From the NCBI GenBank assembly GCA_964452575.1, contig CAYVMN010000066.1, forward strand, positions 1 through 20,762: DNA of 20,762 nt, in the 5' to 3' direction. The notes below the pieces were generated by a model. The model had not been told where the DNA came from. It did no database searches and was given only the letters and a program-made list of their open reading frames with translations. The stretch is from CAYVMN01 sp964452575. Lineage in GTDB: Bacteria; Desulfobacterota; DSM-4660; Desulfatiglandales; Desulfatiglandaceae. Shown here piece by piece: positions 7,685-15,944 of this stretch (the first letter of the stretch is position 1; each line of letters begins with the position of its first letter). The position numbers were made by a program, and so were the translations under genes.

Positions 7685-9438
7685 CGGATCTCCTTTTCAA
7701 TGGCCTTGACGAGTTCAGACACATCTTTTCCTAGATCCGTCCGCTCATGCCCCTTTCCTGAATACACGGCATCCTCAATCTTCCGAACAAGCGCACCCAT
7801 CCTCTCCGCGTTTCCGGCCCCGATACCCTGCGTGCGAAGGACCCTTAAGGCTTCTTCAGCCGTGAGGACACCTATGGATAGATTAAATCGGTTGTTCAGA
7901 TAATCCTTGACCCTATCAATGAGTCGATGACAAGTAAGTCCATCCTTCTGGCACTGTTTCATTAATTCCTTCAAGGCCTTTCTTGATCTTGACTGGGCCA
8001 GCAGCTCAGGAGGCCGTTTTCGCAGCTTCAAAGTGAAAAAGGTCACCATGTAAACAGAAAAAGGACCGACCAGAACCAACCAGAAGAGCCATCCGTTCAT
8101 GATAGCCCGGTATGAGATAGATAGATATTTAATGGCTGTATGAATCGGCAGGATATCTTTGCCCAGCTCCTTGATTTCCTGCTTGACGAGTCCCTCATCA
8201 GCTTCCTTGCTTTTAGGAGCTGTCGTGGAAGCCACCACCGCCTGCTTTTTGCCGGGAAGAACGTAGAGCGAATGAGAGGGCGTATTCAAAATCCGGTATT
8301 CTTCTCTCTTGGCATCAAAAAAGCTTAACCCAAGGGACGGAATCTCAATCTGCCCAGCCTTTTCCGGCACAATGGCCCATTTCATGACCTTTGTACCTCC
8401 GAGACCTTTATCATCATGTTGCATTTCAAGAACGGGTTGGTCGGCATAGACCTTTGTGTGATTCATCTCAGGTATTTTGAGATCGGGTATCCGGTTTACG
8501 TTACCCCTGCCACTCACCTGCACCGTGAGGGTGGTAGATTCCCCCGCTTTTATCCTGGCTGGTTCGAGCTTTGATTTCATATGAAAATCCCCGACAAGGC
8601 CGCTGAAATCGGCAGGCTTTCCCTGTTCAGGGAGGGGATACACTCTCAATTCAACGGGCGACGTTGCCAGGGTCAGGGGCCGACCTGAGGAGAAAGAGAA
8701 AAAGGGATCGTTGAAGAGGCCGCCAAAGGGGGATCGATTATCCGGTTGCAGGACGGTCATGTTCATCCTGGAGGGGCCAATAACGTAGTCCCCCTCCCTG
8801 GAAGGCATTAGAGCATACCTAATTTCCAGGACCTGGTAATCAATCCCTCCATAAGTGCTTTGATATTCGAGAGGTTCACCGAGCTGCGTGAACACAATAT
8901 GCTCCACATCCGGCAGGTTCAAGGAAAGATCACTGACCTTGGTACGACGATAGAGTCTCAGTGTGTAAATACACTGTTCTTCAACATAAACATCACGAGA
9001 AGAGACCCCTGCCTCAATAAACAGGGGGCCACGATCAGGGCCCGATCTTTGCGATGGAACCTTTACCGCCAGCGTGGTGATGTTGCTCTTCAAAACCCGG
9101 CCCTCCACCTTTATCTCAGCAGGGCCTATCTGGAAATTGCCTGTCTTTTTTGGCTGAATAAAATAGGTGTAGTCGATCCCCGCATTGACCTTGCCGTTGA
9201 TGATCTCTACCCGGGTCGATGTCCCACCTTGCGTGACAGTGAAATGCTCCAAACCGTGGAGAACAGGCAATGAATCACTATTGCGGGTACCGGAGATCTT
9301 TACGACCATCCTTATGGTATCCGCAAGGGTCGCCTCGGAGCGATCCAGCCTGAGCATTAAGGACACGCCTGCCCTGGCCCCCATGGGGACCAGGGTCAAG
9401 AAAAGAATGATTGCAAGTCCTGCTAGGCCCTTCTTCAT
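7681..9438 (-). CDS. batD: BatD family membrane protein
   Basis: This BatD protein has 585 residues. A signal peptide directly follows the start (MKKGLAGLAIILFLTL). A long periplasmic region of beta-rich repeats carries typical BatD phrases such as DYTYFIQPKKTGNFQIGPA, RLYRRTKVSDLSL and FSGLVGDFHMKS. One transmembrane helix lies near residue 460-480, and a cytoplasmic helical tail contains LTAEEALRVLRTQG. I chose the ATG at 9438 because an AGGAAAGG ribosome site precedes it and it begins 1 nt after the batBC stop. A start at 9480 would only prepend an unlikely leader to the signal peptide. BatD proteins were named after the Bacteroides aerotolerance locus. Direct protection against oxygen is disputed in other bacteria, so the role here is best stated as envelope maintenance under stress. 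Confidence 0.9.
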   Translation of the reverse strand: MKKGLAGLAIILFLTLVPMGARAGVSLMLRLDRSEATLADTIRMVVKISGTRNSDSLPVLHGLEHFTVTQGGTSTRVEIINGKVNAGIDYTYFIQPKKTGNFQIGPAEIKVEGRVLKSNITTLAVKVPSQRSGPDRGPLFIEAGVSSRDVYVEEQCIYTLRLYRRTKVSDLSLNLPDVEHIVFTQLGEPLEYQSTYGGIDYQVLEIRYALMPSREGDYVIGPSRMNMTVLQPDNRSPFGGLFNDPFFSFSSGRPLTLATSPVELRVYPLPEQGKPADFSGLVGDFHMKSKLEPARIKAGESTTLTVQVSGRGNVNRIPDLKIPEMNHTKVYADQPVLEMQHDDKGLGGTKVMKWAIVPEKAGQIEIPSLGLSFFDAKREEYRILNTPSHSLYVLPGKKQAVVASTTAPKSKEADEGLVKQEIKELGKDILPIHTAIKYLSISYRAIMNGWLFWLVLVGPFSVYMVTFFTLKLRKRPPELLAQSRSRKALKELMKQCQKDGLTCHRLIDRVKDYLNNRFNLSIGVLTAEEALRVLRTQGIGAGNAERMGALVRKIEDAVYSGKGHERTDLGKDVSELVKAIEKEIR

Positions 9439-9439
9439 G

Positions 9440-11320
9440 CTACCAGTCCTTTCCTGACGGGGCCCCATGCTGTTTCTCACCGGGTATCACAAAACGCATA
9501 AACCTTGATTGATCCTCCTTCACATTATCCAGCAATGCCTCTGCCTTCTTCTTGTCAATACTGGATCTAGCAGGCCCTGATGTCTCATCCTTCTTTCCCA
9601 TCTCCGGCAATTCCTGGAGAGGTTTTAATTCACCGGAGAGATTTTCTGTGTGCTCTTTTTCGGGTTTCCCTGCTTTTTCTGCTCCTTCGTCTCTTTTCGG
9701 CTCCGATTCTTTTTCAGGCCCTGAAGGGCGGTGATCGGAACTCTTTTCTTCCGAGCCTTTTTCCCGGGATGCTTTATCCTCGCCTTTCTTCTTTTTTTGG
9801 GGCTCTTTTGCCCCCTCTTTATCTTCCTTCTTAATGTTGTTTTGCCCTGTTGATTCCGATTTTGCCTCTTCCGCCTTCTCCTTTTTCATCTTTTCCAGGG
9901 CCCTTAATGTCAATTCCAGGTTGTGGCGGGCATCCTCGCTTGATGGATCGTGAATAAGGGCTTGTTTGTAATGCCTCGCTGCCGATTCAAAATCGCCCTG
10001 TTTGAATGCCGTGTTACCAAGATTGTACGCGGCCTTGAATCGCATGTCGTTATCCTTTGCCCGTCTCATAACGCTGGAAAAGGAGGCTGAAGCCTCCTTG
10101 TACTGGCCATTCTGGTATGCAGCACATCCCCGGTTATAGCGATAACGGATATCCTTAGGATTATCCATATCCATGTCCCCATAGACCTTTTCAGCTTTTT
10201 CGAAACGGCCTGACCTGTAAAGCTCATCGGGATTCTCGGTTGCCAGGCTCAGTGTTGCGAAAGCGCATTGAATGAGACCGTAAACAAGAGACAGAAGCAG
10301 CAGTCGAAACGCTGTCTTGGGTCTTGCTCTGTCCTTTCCCTCAATCAGGCCCTCCAGGAGAAGAAAAAGGAACCCTGCCAGGGCAAAAAAGGTGAAACGC
10401 TCTTCATGAACCTTGATCTTGCCGCTTTTCACGGTCTGAACCTCTGTTTTTTCTCTTATACCGGCAAAGTAAAGGATATCCAGATCCAGGTCACCGGCTA
10501 CGGACCGGACGTAGGTGCCGCCCGACAGAGAAGCCATATCCTTTAAGGTCTGTTCATCCAGTTTGGAGAGAACCAGCCTGCCTTCTTTGTCTTTCGTGAA
10601 TCCCCCCTTCCCGTCATCTGCAGGCACAGGCCCACCGGATGGCTCTCCTATGCCGAAGACAAAGATCTTAACCCCCTTTTCGGCGACCTTACGGGCAGCT
10701 TCCAGGCCGCGGTTCTCGTTATCCTCGCCGTCGGTAATGAGGACAATCACCTTATCGGTCTCGGTCTTGAAATCAAAGGCGGAAAGGCCGGCCTCTAAGG
10801 CCACCCCTATATCGGTTCCGGGGACCGGGATGAGCCCCGGCTGCAATGCACTCAAAAATATCTGAAGGGCTGCATAATCCAGTGTCAGGGGGCACTGGAC
10901 AAAGGCCGCTCCCGAAAAGGCCACCAGACCCACGCGATCCCCTTGAATGACCTTTAAAAAGTCGATAATCTCCCTTCTCGCCCGCTCCAGCCGATTGGGT
11001 TTCACATCTTCGACCATCATGCTCCGGGAGACATCTACCAGAATCATGATATCCACACCTTTCCTGCTGACCTCCTGGTAATGACTCCCCCAGCGGGGTC
11101 CAGCCAGGGAGAAGAGCAGGGCGCTTAATGCGAAGATCAACAAGATACCTTTTAAAAAACGTTTCCCCTTGTGATCTTCCGGGACCAGTATTTTCAGGAG
11201 ATTTTCATCTGCAAACCCCTCCATGGCCTTTTTCTTTTTTCGGGTTTGGACAATCAGTAAAAACCCGACAGCAGGAAGTATCCAGAGAAAGTGTAGTATC
11301 CACGAATGGGCAAACGTCAT
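9440..11320 (-). CDS. batB: BatB-BatC fusion: membrane VWA domain plus TPR tail
   Basis: A single 626-residue protein combines two genes that are separate in Bacteroides. The BatB part has two N-terminal transmembrane helices (about 8-25 and 55-73), then a von Willebrand A domain. That domain has a full MIDAS metal site, DVSRS (D96, S98, S100), T169 in VPGTDIG and D197 in LITDGED. A third helix follows at 309-325. The BatC part begins with another helix (338-356) and has TPR repeats (about 365-475). It then has a low-complexity Lys/Glu/Ser tail of over 100 residues and the closing KKAEALLDNVKEDQSRFMRF segment seen in BatC proteins. The ATG at 11320 overlaps the batA stop by 4 bp. The complete MIDAS suggests real metal-dependent ligand binding, with the ligand unknown. 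Confidence 0.9.
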   Translation of the reverse strand: MTFAHSWILHFLWILPAVGFLLIVQTRKKKKAMEGFADENLLKILVPEDHKGKRFLKGILLIFALSALLFSLAGPRWGSHYQEVSRKGVDIMILVDVSRSMMVEDVKPNRLERARREIIDFLKVIQGDRVGLVAFSGAAFVQCPLTLDYAALQIFLSALQPGLIPVPGTDIGVALEAGLSAFDFKTETDKVIVLITDGEDNENRGLEAARKVAEKGVKIFVFGIGEPSGGPVPADDGKGGFTKDKEGRLVLSKLDEQTLKDMASLSGGTYVRSVAGDLDLDILYFAGIREKTEVQTVKSGKIKVHEERFTFFALAGFLFLLLEGLIEGKDRARPKTAFRLLLLSLVYGLIQCAFATLSLATENPDELYRSGRFEKAEKVYGDMDMDNPKDIRYRYNRGCAAYQNGQYKEASASFSSVMRRAKDNDMRFKAAYNLGNTAFKQGDFESAARHYKQALIHDPSSEDARHNLELTLRALEKMKKEKAEEAKSESTGQNNIKKEDKEGAKEPQKKKKGEDKASREKGSEEKSSDHRPSGPEKESEPKRDEGAEKAGKPEKEHTENLSGELKPLQELPEMGKKDETSGPARSSIDKKKAEALLDNVKEDQSRFMRFVIPGEKQHGAPSGKDW

Positions 11321-12312
11321 GGGATAACCCTCAATATGGTCGTGCGTGCGAAGACTTCCGTCCCCAGGAGCAAAAGAGCCGGCACCAGGAAATAGGGGTA
11401 GAGTTCTTTGAAATGGAAAAATTCCTTGGCCTTGACCTCTGTCTTTTCCTGTCTGTCGATGATATTATATATCTCTTTGAGCCTATCGGTATCCGCCGCC
11501 CTGAAATATTGGCCATGACCGATCTCTGCAACCTTTTTCAATGTCTCCTCATCAAGATCAACCTGTTGATGGACGATACGGGTGCCAAAAGGGGTTCTCA
11601 CAGGAAATGGGGCAGGCCCCTTTCCACCCACACCGATGGTATAGATCTTGATACCCAAGGCCTGAACAGCATCAGCCGCCTCATTGGGCGTGAGTTCCCC
11701 TGCATTGTGTCTACCATCTGTCAAAAGTATAAGGATTTTTGATTTGGCCTTGAGATCCTTGAGCCTTTTACCCCCAATAGCAATGGCCGATCCTATGGCC
11801 GTCCTGTCACCGGCCATGCCGATCTCCATCCTGTTGACGAGATCCAGCAAAAGACCCTTGTCAAGAGTCAAAGGGGCCTGGGTGAAGGCCTCTTCTCCAA
11901 ATACCATCAGACCGATCCTGTCCATATCTCGTTTCTTGATAAATTCATTGACCACCTTCTTGACGGCCGTAAGGCGGGACACGGGCTTGCCGTCCAGTTG
12001 AAAATCCATGGCCTGCATAGAACCTGACGCATCGAGACAGAGCATGATGTCCACACCCGGTGATGTTATTTCCCTGGAGACGTTATAAAGCTGCGGCCTT
12101 GCAGCAGCCAACACCAGGAGCGCAAGACATCCGGCCCTGAGTGCAAAAGGGATCTTGCCCCGGATTCCGCTGTCCTTGCCTGTCAGTTGAGCTATGATAG
12201 ATGCCAAGGAGTAGGTGATGCCGCTCGGTCGTCTCCGGAAACTGTACAGGAGCCATCCGGCCACCAAAAGCAGAAGGCCTAAAAGGGTCGGATAGGCGAA
12301 TCGAAACATCAT
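11317..12312 (-). CDS. batA: BatA, membrane-anchored von Willebrand A protein
   Basis: This 331-residue protein has an N-terminal membrane helix (about 7-23), a second helix (about 56-71) and a von Willebrand A domain with an intact MIDAS. That site comprises DASGS (D94, S96, S98), T171 in GDRTAIGSA and D199 in LLTDGRHN. A C-terminal helix ends the protein. The order TM, TM, VWA, TM is the BatA/BatB arrangement, with the VWA domain on one side of the inner membrane. Two adjacent ATGs (12312 and 12309) are possible; the first has the better-spaced AGGAGG site. It overlaps the stop of the upstream BatD-like gene. BatA and BatB are thought to form a complex that MoxR remodels; that is family knowledge, not visible here. 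Confidence 0.92.
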   Translation of the reverse strand: MMFRFAYPTLLGLLLLVAGWLLYSFRRRPSGITYSLASIIAQLTGKDSGIRGKIPFALRAGCLALLVLAAARPQLYNVSREITSPGVDIMLCLDASGSMQAMDFQLDGKPVSRLTAVKKVVNEFIKKRDMDRIGLMVFGEEAFTQAPLTLDKGLLLDLVNRMEIGMAGDRTAIGSAIAIGGKRLKDLKAKSKILILLTDGRHNAGELTPNEAADAVQALGIKIYTIGVGGKGPAPFPVRTPFGTRIVHQQVDLDEETLKKVAEIGHGQYFRAADTDRLKEIYNIIDRQEKTEVKAKEFFHFKELYPYFLVPALLLLGTEVFARTTILRVIP

Positions 12313-13283
12313 CGGACATCCTCCTGGATTTCAAGGCCCCTATTAATACTCTCTAGAACAAGACCCGTCTCCTGGATGTATGCATGTGCCATCTGAATAT
12401 GTTCATCCTTGCGGGCTGATGTTGGGACCGTGTCCGCAAATTTAACGAGATCGGCCTGTCTGAGAAGGGGCAGGATCTTTCTGTCCTCCTCGTTATTTCG
12501 GATATGATGTGCAATCTCCTCTGTCGTGTACTCTGCTGCGGGGAAATGCCTGATGGTTTCCATATATCTTGTCATTATTTCAGACAGGGTGAAGTAGAAC
12601 GCCTTGACCTTCCCTTTTTCGAATAGACCCTGGGTCTCCAACTGATCGATCTCTCTTTTGGCCCTGATATGAGCGGGCTCAACGAGTTCTTCCGATATAT
12701 CCTTGGCGCGCCTTCTCATGGACCACCAGATCAGGGCAGCGATGATGAAAAGGAGGCCCATTACAGCGACTGCCCAAGGGAGGTATTCGAACCATTTAGG
12801 CACTGTGGAAACGATATCCTGGATGGGCCTGAGTCTGGCCTCCTCGGGTTTTCCGCCAAGGTTGGAGAGCACCGTGAGAGAGACCGGGTCCGTGCTCACG
12901 GTTTTCTCGTTGCCTTCTTTATCAAAATAAGTGAGGCTGATCTGTCCCGACCTCCATGATCCCAGTTGGTCAACAAGAAGCCTTATCCGAATATGATCAT
13001 TCTCTTTGACACGCCCTGTTATAATGAGTCCTTCGATTCCTTTAATCTCAGGTCTTTCAGGTAGCCGAGCGCCATCGGAAAGACTGAATTTGAGGGTAAG
13101 CCAGACCGATTCACCCACCCGCACCGATGTCTTGTCAAGGAACGCCACCAAGGCCGGTGTGGAATCTTTTTCGTTGCCCTGTGCCCGCAGAATCCCATAT
13201 GAAGTGATCATGCAAAGCATAGACACAGACAAGAGGAGCGGCAACAGTATGGTCTTACCCTTATTTTCTGACCCAAACGCCAT
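12309..13283 (-). CDS. BatD-like single-pass membrane protein of the Bat operon
   Basis: From the ATG at 13283 this is 324 residues. A signal peptide (about 10-33, ending near RAQG) is followed by a periplasmic beta-rich region of about 130 residues. One transmembrane helix follows (PWAVAVMGLLFIIAALIWW). A cytoplasmic helical domain contains KAFYFTLSEIMTRYMETIRH and YTTEEIAHHIRN. The last part resembles the C-terminal helical domain of BatD and the DUF4381 proteins that occupy this slot in other Bat operons. I treat it as a BatD relative or DUF4381-like protein without a known activity. An in-frame ATG at 13331 lies 13 nt after the DUF58 stop but lacks a ribosome site and would put a charged leader before the signal peptide. 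The start remains uncertain. Confidence 0.78.
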   Translation of the reverse strand: MAFGSENKGKTILLPLLLSVSMLCMITSYGILRAQGNEKDSTPALVAFLDKTSVRVGESVWLTLKFSLSDGARLPERPEIKGIEGLIITGRVKENDHIRIRLLVDQLGSWRSGQISLTYFDKEGNEKTVSTDPVSLTVLSNLGGKPEEARLRPIQDIVSTVPKWFEYLPWAVAVMGLLFIIAALIWWSMRRRAKDISEELVEPAHIRAKREIDQLETQGLFEKGKVKAFYFTLSEIMTRYMETIRHFPAAEYTTEEIAHHIRNNEEDRKILPLLRQADLVKFADTVPTSARKDEHIQMAHAYIQETGLVLESINRGLEIQEDVR

Positions 13284-13344
13284 GACTCTATTACTTCCCC
13301 GCCAGAAGCTAGGCTCCACGACGGCCCCCATAGTGGCGAAGACG

Positions 13345-14223
13345 TCACACCATTCGTCTTCTCCTCTTGTAAAATAGGCGAACTAAAGGTTCAACAACCG
13401 ATCCGTCAGTCCTGACATCCAGCAGGTCCACTCCCGCGCTTCGCAACAAATCGGATAGATAGGTCTCCTGGTCTTTTCGATAACGCTGCCACCTTTCTCT
13501 CAAGGTCCTGCTACGGGTGTTAATCAGGGACACCTGGCCTGTCTCCGGATCACGAAGATTCATAAAACCGAGATTGGGGAGGGCTTCCTCAGTAGGATCG
13601 GATACGCGAATCACGGTGAGATCATGTTTTTTCGATGCCAGTCTCAGAGGCCTTTCGAAACCACGGTCCATACAGTCGGATATCAAGAAGACAATAGCAT
13701 GACGTTTCACGACCCGGTTCAGATAGTCAATGGCTGCTTTGATATCGGTCATTAAGTTTGAGGGCTCATAGGTAAATATCTCCTTGATAAGCCTCCAGAC
13801 GTGGGGATAACCTTTCTTGGGTGGTAGATACCTTTCCACCTGTGAGCTGAAGAGTATGGCGCCGACCTTATCGTTTGTCCTGATAGCCAGAAAAGCCAGC
13901 ATTCCTGCCAGCTCAGCCAGGAGCTCTCTCTTGAACTTTTCCCTGGTGCCGAATAGATGGGATCCGGAAAGATCGAGCAGGAGCACCACCGTGAGTTCTC
14001 GCTCTTCGTGAAAGACCTTAACATAGGGGTGTCCGAACCGTGCTGAGACATTCCAGTCAATGGTGCGTATGTCGTCGCCAGGCATGTATTCCCGAACTTC
14101 GGCAAACTCCATTCCGCGCCCCTTAAAGGCACTCTCGTACTGCCCGGCAAACAGGTCGTTGGCCATGTGCCTGGTCTTGAAATGAAGCCCCTGGATCTTC
14201 GTGAGGAGTTCACTTGGAAGCAT
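13345..14223 (-). CDS. DUF58 protein (VWA-like) of MoxR/Bat operon
   Basis: This 292-residue cytoplasmic protein is of the DUF58 family, routinely found right after moxR. The signature runs from GRGMEFAEVREYMPGDD to IDWNVSAR (about 35-62). The protein then has a VWA-like core with a DLSGS metal motif (D84, S86, S88), and ends in a basic tail. There are no membrane helices. Its ATG starts 1 nt after the moxR stop and has a GAGG ribosome site about 9 nt upstream, which argues for coupled translation. Family members are thought to bridge the AAA+ ATPase and the membrane VWA proteins. That is inferred from conserved synteny rather than from any motif here. Confidence 0.93.
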   Translation of the reverse strand: MLPSELLTKIQGLHFKTRHMANDLFAGQYESAFKGRGMEFAEVREYMPGDDIRTIDWNVSARFGHPYVKVFHEERELTVVLLLDLSGSHLFGTREKFKRELLAELAGMLAFLAIRTNDKVGAILFSSQVERYLPPKKGYPHVWRLIKEIFTYEPSNLMTDIKAAIDYLNRVVKRHAIVFLISDCMDRGFERPLRLASKKHDLTVIRVSDPTEEALPNLGFMNLRDPETGQVSLINTRSRTLRERWQRYRKDQETYLSDLLRSAGVDLLDVRTDGSVVEPLVRLFYKRRRRMV

Positions 14224-14224
14224 G

Positions 14225-15205
14225 CTAAGGGACCTCGATACGTTCCAGTAAAATGTCTATGATATCATCTGTAGTTTTACCCTCCGCCTCTGCCTCATAG
14301 CTCAGGATAATTCGATGCCTAAATACATCCGGGGCCGTGGATTTTACATCCTGTGGCGTGGCATAACCCCGGCCGTTCAGAAATGCACAGGCCCTCGATG
14401 CCATTCCAAGCCAGATAGAGGCCCTTGGCGATGCCCCGTAGCTTATCATGGGACCGATATCCAGACCAAATTCACCGGGGTTTCTTGTCGCCCTGGTAAG
14501 TCGTACAATGTAATCAACAAGCTTTTCTTCCATGTGAATGGAATGTATCACCTCCCTGGCAGACTCAACGGCAGATACTTCCACAACACCGGAAACATTC
14601 TCTATGGTCCCCTTATATACCCGGTCCATGATCTCCTTTTCTTCCTGCTCCGAAGGGTAATCCACCTTGATTTTCATCATGAACCGGTCTATCTGGGCCT
14701 CAGGAAGGGGGTATGTCCCCTCCTGCTCTATCGGGTTCTGTGTGGCAAGGACCAGGAAAGGATTATCCAGGTAAAAGGTCTCATCTCCGATGGTGACCTG
14801 GCGTTCCTGCATGGCCTCCAGGAGTGCGCTCTGTACCTTGGCAGGGGCTCGATTGATCTCGTCTGCCAGAATAATGTTATGAAATATGGGGCCTTTTTTG
14901 ACCTCAAAAGACCCGTTATCGGGTCGGTATACCTGGGTCCCGAGAATATCCGCGGGCAGGAGATCGGGTGTGAACTGAATTCGTTGAAAGGTTGTCCTGA
15001 TTGTTGCTGCAAGGGTTTTCACGGCAGTCGTCTTTGCAAGACCTGGAAGGCCTTCCAGTAACAGGTGACCTTCGCAAAGGAGTCCGATGAGCATCTTGCT
15101 CACGAGGTCTCTCTGACCCACAATCACCTTTTCTATTTCCGCCATAATTTGCCGGACAACCAGGCCTTCATTCTCGACCCTCCGTGTGATGTCCTGTATA
15201 TCCAT
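14225..15205 (-). CDS. moxR: MoxR-type AAA+ ATPase
   Basis: This is the first gene of the Bat operon, a 326-residue AAA+ ATPase of the MoxR subfamily. Walker A is GLPGLAKTT (K58), Walker B is ILADEINRA (D115, E116), and sensor 1 is ATQNP (N157). The stretch PEAQIDRFMMKI with its conserved Arg, and the C-terminal lid helices with TPQDVK, are also typical. Length is normal. The ATG at 15205 has a strong AGGAGGGG site 8 nt upstream. MoxR ATPases act as chaperones that assemble or activate VWA-domain partners, here presumably the DUF58, BatA and BatBC products. A perfect 7-bp inverted repeat lies 54 nt upstream of the start and could be an operator. Confidence 0.95.
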   Translation of the reverse strand: MDIQDITRRVENEGLVVRQIMAEIEKVIVGQRDLVSKMLIGLLCEGHLLLEGLPGLAKTTAVKTLAATIRTTFQRIQFTPDLLPADILGTQVYRPDNGSFEVKKGPIFHNIILADEINRAPAKVQSALLEAMQERQVTIGDETFYLDNPFLVLATQNPIEQEGTYPLPEAQIDRFMMKIKVDYPSEQEEKEIMDRVYKGTIENVSGVVEVSAVESAREVIHSIHMEEKLVDYIVRLTRATRNPGEFGLDIGPMISYGASPRASIWLGMASRACAFLNGRGYATPQDVKSTAPDVFRHRIILSYEAEAEGKTTDDIIDILLERIEVP

Positions 15206-15258
15206 TAATTAATCCCCTCCTATCCTGATATGTCTTGATAGTCCATTCTTAAAACAAA

Positions 15259-15280
15259 AGCATAATCTACCCGTTATGCT
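15259..15280. repeat. Perfect 7-bp inverted repeat upstream of moxR and tnpA
   Basis: AGCATAA and TTATGCT are perfectly complementary and separated by 8 nt. The repeat sits between the divergent moxR (minus) and tnpA (plus) genes, 54 nt from the moxR ATG. The size and spacing suit a dimeric repressor site in the moxR promoter region, or part of the left end of the IS element. I cannot decide between them. Confidence 0.5.
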
Positions 15281-15301
15281 AGTGGGTCCCAGCCGTGATA
15301 A

Positions 15302-15338
15302 GGAGGTAGCATGGTGATGACAAAATATGAATACCTCC
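15302..15338 (+). promoter_or_regulatory. Possible ribosome-site-masking hairpin in tnpA leader
   Basis: GGAGGTA (15302-15308), which includes the strong ribosome site before the ATG at 15311, is perfectly complementary to TACCTCC (15332-15338). In mRNA this 7-bp stem would hide that site. IS200 elements are known to limit transposase translation through leader structures, so this is plausible; the effect itself is inference. Confidence 0.4.
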
Positions 15339-15820
15339 CTAATATCCGGGTAGGTGACCCAAAAGATAAGAGAAGGTATTCAATGAGAATGAGTGCTTTC
15401 AAAAAATCAGCACACGCCCTCTGGGGATGCAAATACCATATCGTATGATGTCCCAAATATCGACTTAAAATTCTGAAAGGAGGAGTAGGAAAGTCAGTCA
15501 AGGAAATCATAAGCCGGTTATGTGAGTGGAAAAAGCTGGAGATTCTGGAAATGGATGTCATGGAAGACCATGCACACCTGATCATATCAATTCCACCGAA
15601 ATTTGGAGTATCGGAGATAATCGGTTTTTTGAAAGGGAAATGCGCTATCAAGATTTTCGATAGGCACCTGGAGCTAAAGAAGCGGTATCGGGGCAGGCAC
15701 TTTTGGGCGGAGGGATACTGTGTGAGTACCCTAGGGTTTGACGAGGAAAATATTGGGAAGTACGTGAAATGGCAGCTGGAAAAAGATAAGCGCATGGATC
15801 AACTCAAACTCTGGCGGTAA
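15311..15820 (+). pseudogene. tnpA: IS200/IS605 family transposase TnpA, disrupted by a TGA
   Basis: This is a single-domain HUH-tyrosine transposase (Y1) of an IS200-type element. The frame reads through YHIV, then TGA at 15446-15448, then CPKYRLKIL. Family members have Trp at that place (YHIVWCPKYR), so a TGG-to-TGA change has stopped the gene. After the stop everything typical is present: the HUH pair in EDHAHLIIS, SIPPKFGVSEIIGFLKGK, RHFWAEGYCVST, and the catalytic Tyr in NIGKYVKWQ. Two starts are possible. The ATG at 15383 (AGAAGG site; 145 codons, normal length) is preferred. The ATG at 15311 has an AAGGAGG site but adds 24 atypical residues over the predicted left-end hairpin. Other genes here use TGA as a stop, so recoding is unlikely. 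No accessory tnpB is present. Confidence 0.9.
15332..15356 (+). repeat. Candidate IS200 left-end hairpin with bulged T
   Basis: ACCTCCC (15333-15339) pairs with GGG-T-AGGT (15348-15355) around an 8-nt loop, leaving one unpaired T at 15351. A stem with an extrahelical T is the form recognised by TnpA at IS200/IS605 ends. A matching right-end hairpin after the gene was not found, so the end may be lost or the assignment wrong. Confidence 0.4.
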
Positions 15821-15944
15821 ATCTTACACTCTCAGGCTCACCTTTTATTCCACCCCTTAATGATAGCCACTTTCGCCCAGTGCATCAGTATCCAGAATAA
15901 TTCCCTTTGATAATTTCGTCATTTCAATGTCTTCCCTCGTATCC

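Noticed and set aside
15274..15795. 173-codon minus-strand frame opposite tnpA
   Set aside because: It lies antisense to a clearly recognised transposase and has no family resemblance of its own.
15821..15944. Right end of the IS200 element
   Set aside because: I looked for a hairpin matching the left end after the tnpA stop. Only a 4-bp CACT/AGTG pairing (near 15868-15882) was found, which is too weak.
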